From Bacilli bacterium (lineage in GTDB: Bacteria; Bacillota_I; Bacilli_A; RFN20; CAG-826), in the NCBI GenBank assembly GCA_016296775.1, contig JAEDIE010000025.1, forward strand, positions 1 through 21,187: 21,187 nt of DNA. The letters run 5' to 3'. The notes under the pieces are model-generated. The model was not told the DNA's origin, searched no databases, and worked only from the letters and a program-made list of their open reading frames with translations. Position 1 is the first letter of the stretch. Each line of letters begins with the position of its first letter. Positions 21,169 through 21,187 of this stretch are shown here, piece after piece. The translations under genes and the position numbers were made by a program.

Positions 21169-21187
21169 TTAGAAAGCTAAACCAACA
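21169..21187 (-). CDS. Possible C-terminal end of a convergent gene (truncated by window edge)
   Basis: On the minus strand a frame reads VGLAF followed by TAA at 21171-21169 and runs off the window edge. It is convergent with spx and shares the hairpin at 21121-21148. Only five codons are visible, so this is a suggestion based on layout. Confidence 0.25.

Overview
The window is about 21.2 kb of AT-rich DNA that looks like a low-GC member of the Bacillota, probably a Bacilli/Mollicutes-related lineage (Erysipelotrichia, RF39 or Acholeplasma-like). The signs are strong AGGAGG-type ribosome sites, an Spx regulator, a perfect CcpA-type cre box, lipoprotein signals, and low-GC codon use. UGA acts as a stop: the third aldolase ends in TGA inside an ATGA overlap, and tryptophan is written TGG. 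A bacterial serpin and oxygen-independent enzymes suggest a host-associated anaerobe, but this is inference.

Layout. (1) 74-2901, minus strand: three tandem paralogous class II aldolases, with a terminator at 13-50. (2) 2902-3218: a divergent control region with a cre box and two related 13-bp near-palindromes. (3) 3219-8535, plus strand: a binding-protein-dependent ABC importer made of a lipoprotein receptor, a fused two-domain permease and an ATPase interrupted by about 280 extra residues. It runs into an RDD membrane protein and a CX5R phosphatase (8537-10235). An RpiR/SIS sugar-phosphate regulator (10296-11156) follows from its own -10. (4) 11224-12564: a serpin lipoprotein with a terminator. 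(5) 12653-16469: an operon with an old-yellow-enzyme/enoate-reductase-type flavo-iron-sulfur oxidoreductase and the large and small subunits of an aconitase X dehydratase. (6) 16578-17917: an AAA_14/DUF4143 ATPase bracketed by two identical 39-nt palindromic repeats, which looks like a discrete, possibly mobile unit. (7) 18151-20472: a SHOCT-domain membrane protein converging stop-to-stop on an MsbA/LmrA-type ABC exporter whose promoter overlaps a perfect 27-bp palindrome. (8) 20680-21117: Spx with a cysteine-rich tail, then a terminator and perhaps the end of a convergent gene.

How it may work together. The importer, the RpiR regulator, the divergent aldolases and the cre site fit a catabolite-controlled unit that takes up a sugar or sugar phosphate and cleaves it by aldol reaction. 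The fused permease resembles the AfuB/FbpB type, a group that includes both ferric iron and hexose-phosphate importers, so the substrate is not settled. The oxidoreductase plus aconitase X genes fit a dehydrate-then-reduce pathway on a hydroxy acid. The observations most worth pursuing are the palindrome-flanked DUF4143 unit, the giant insertion in the importer ATPase, the dehydratase/ene-reductase pairing and the serpin with an atypical hinge.
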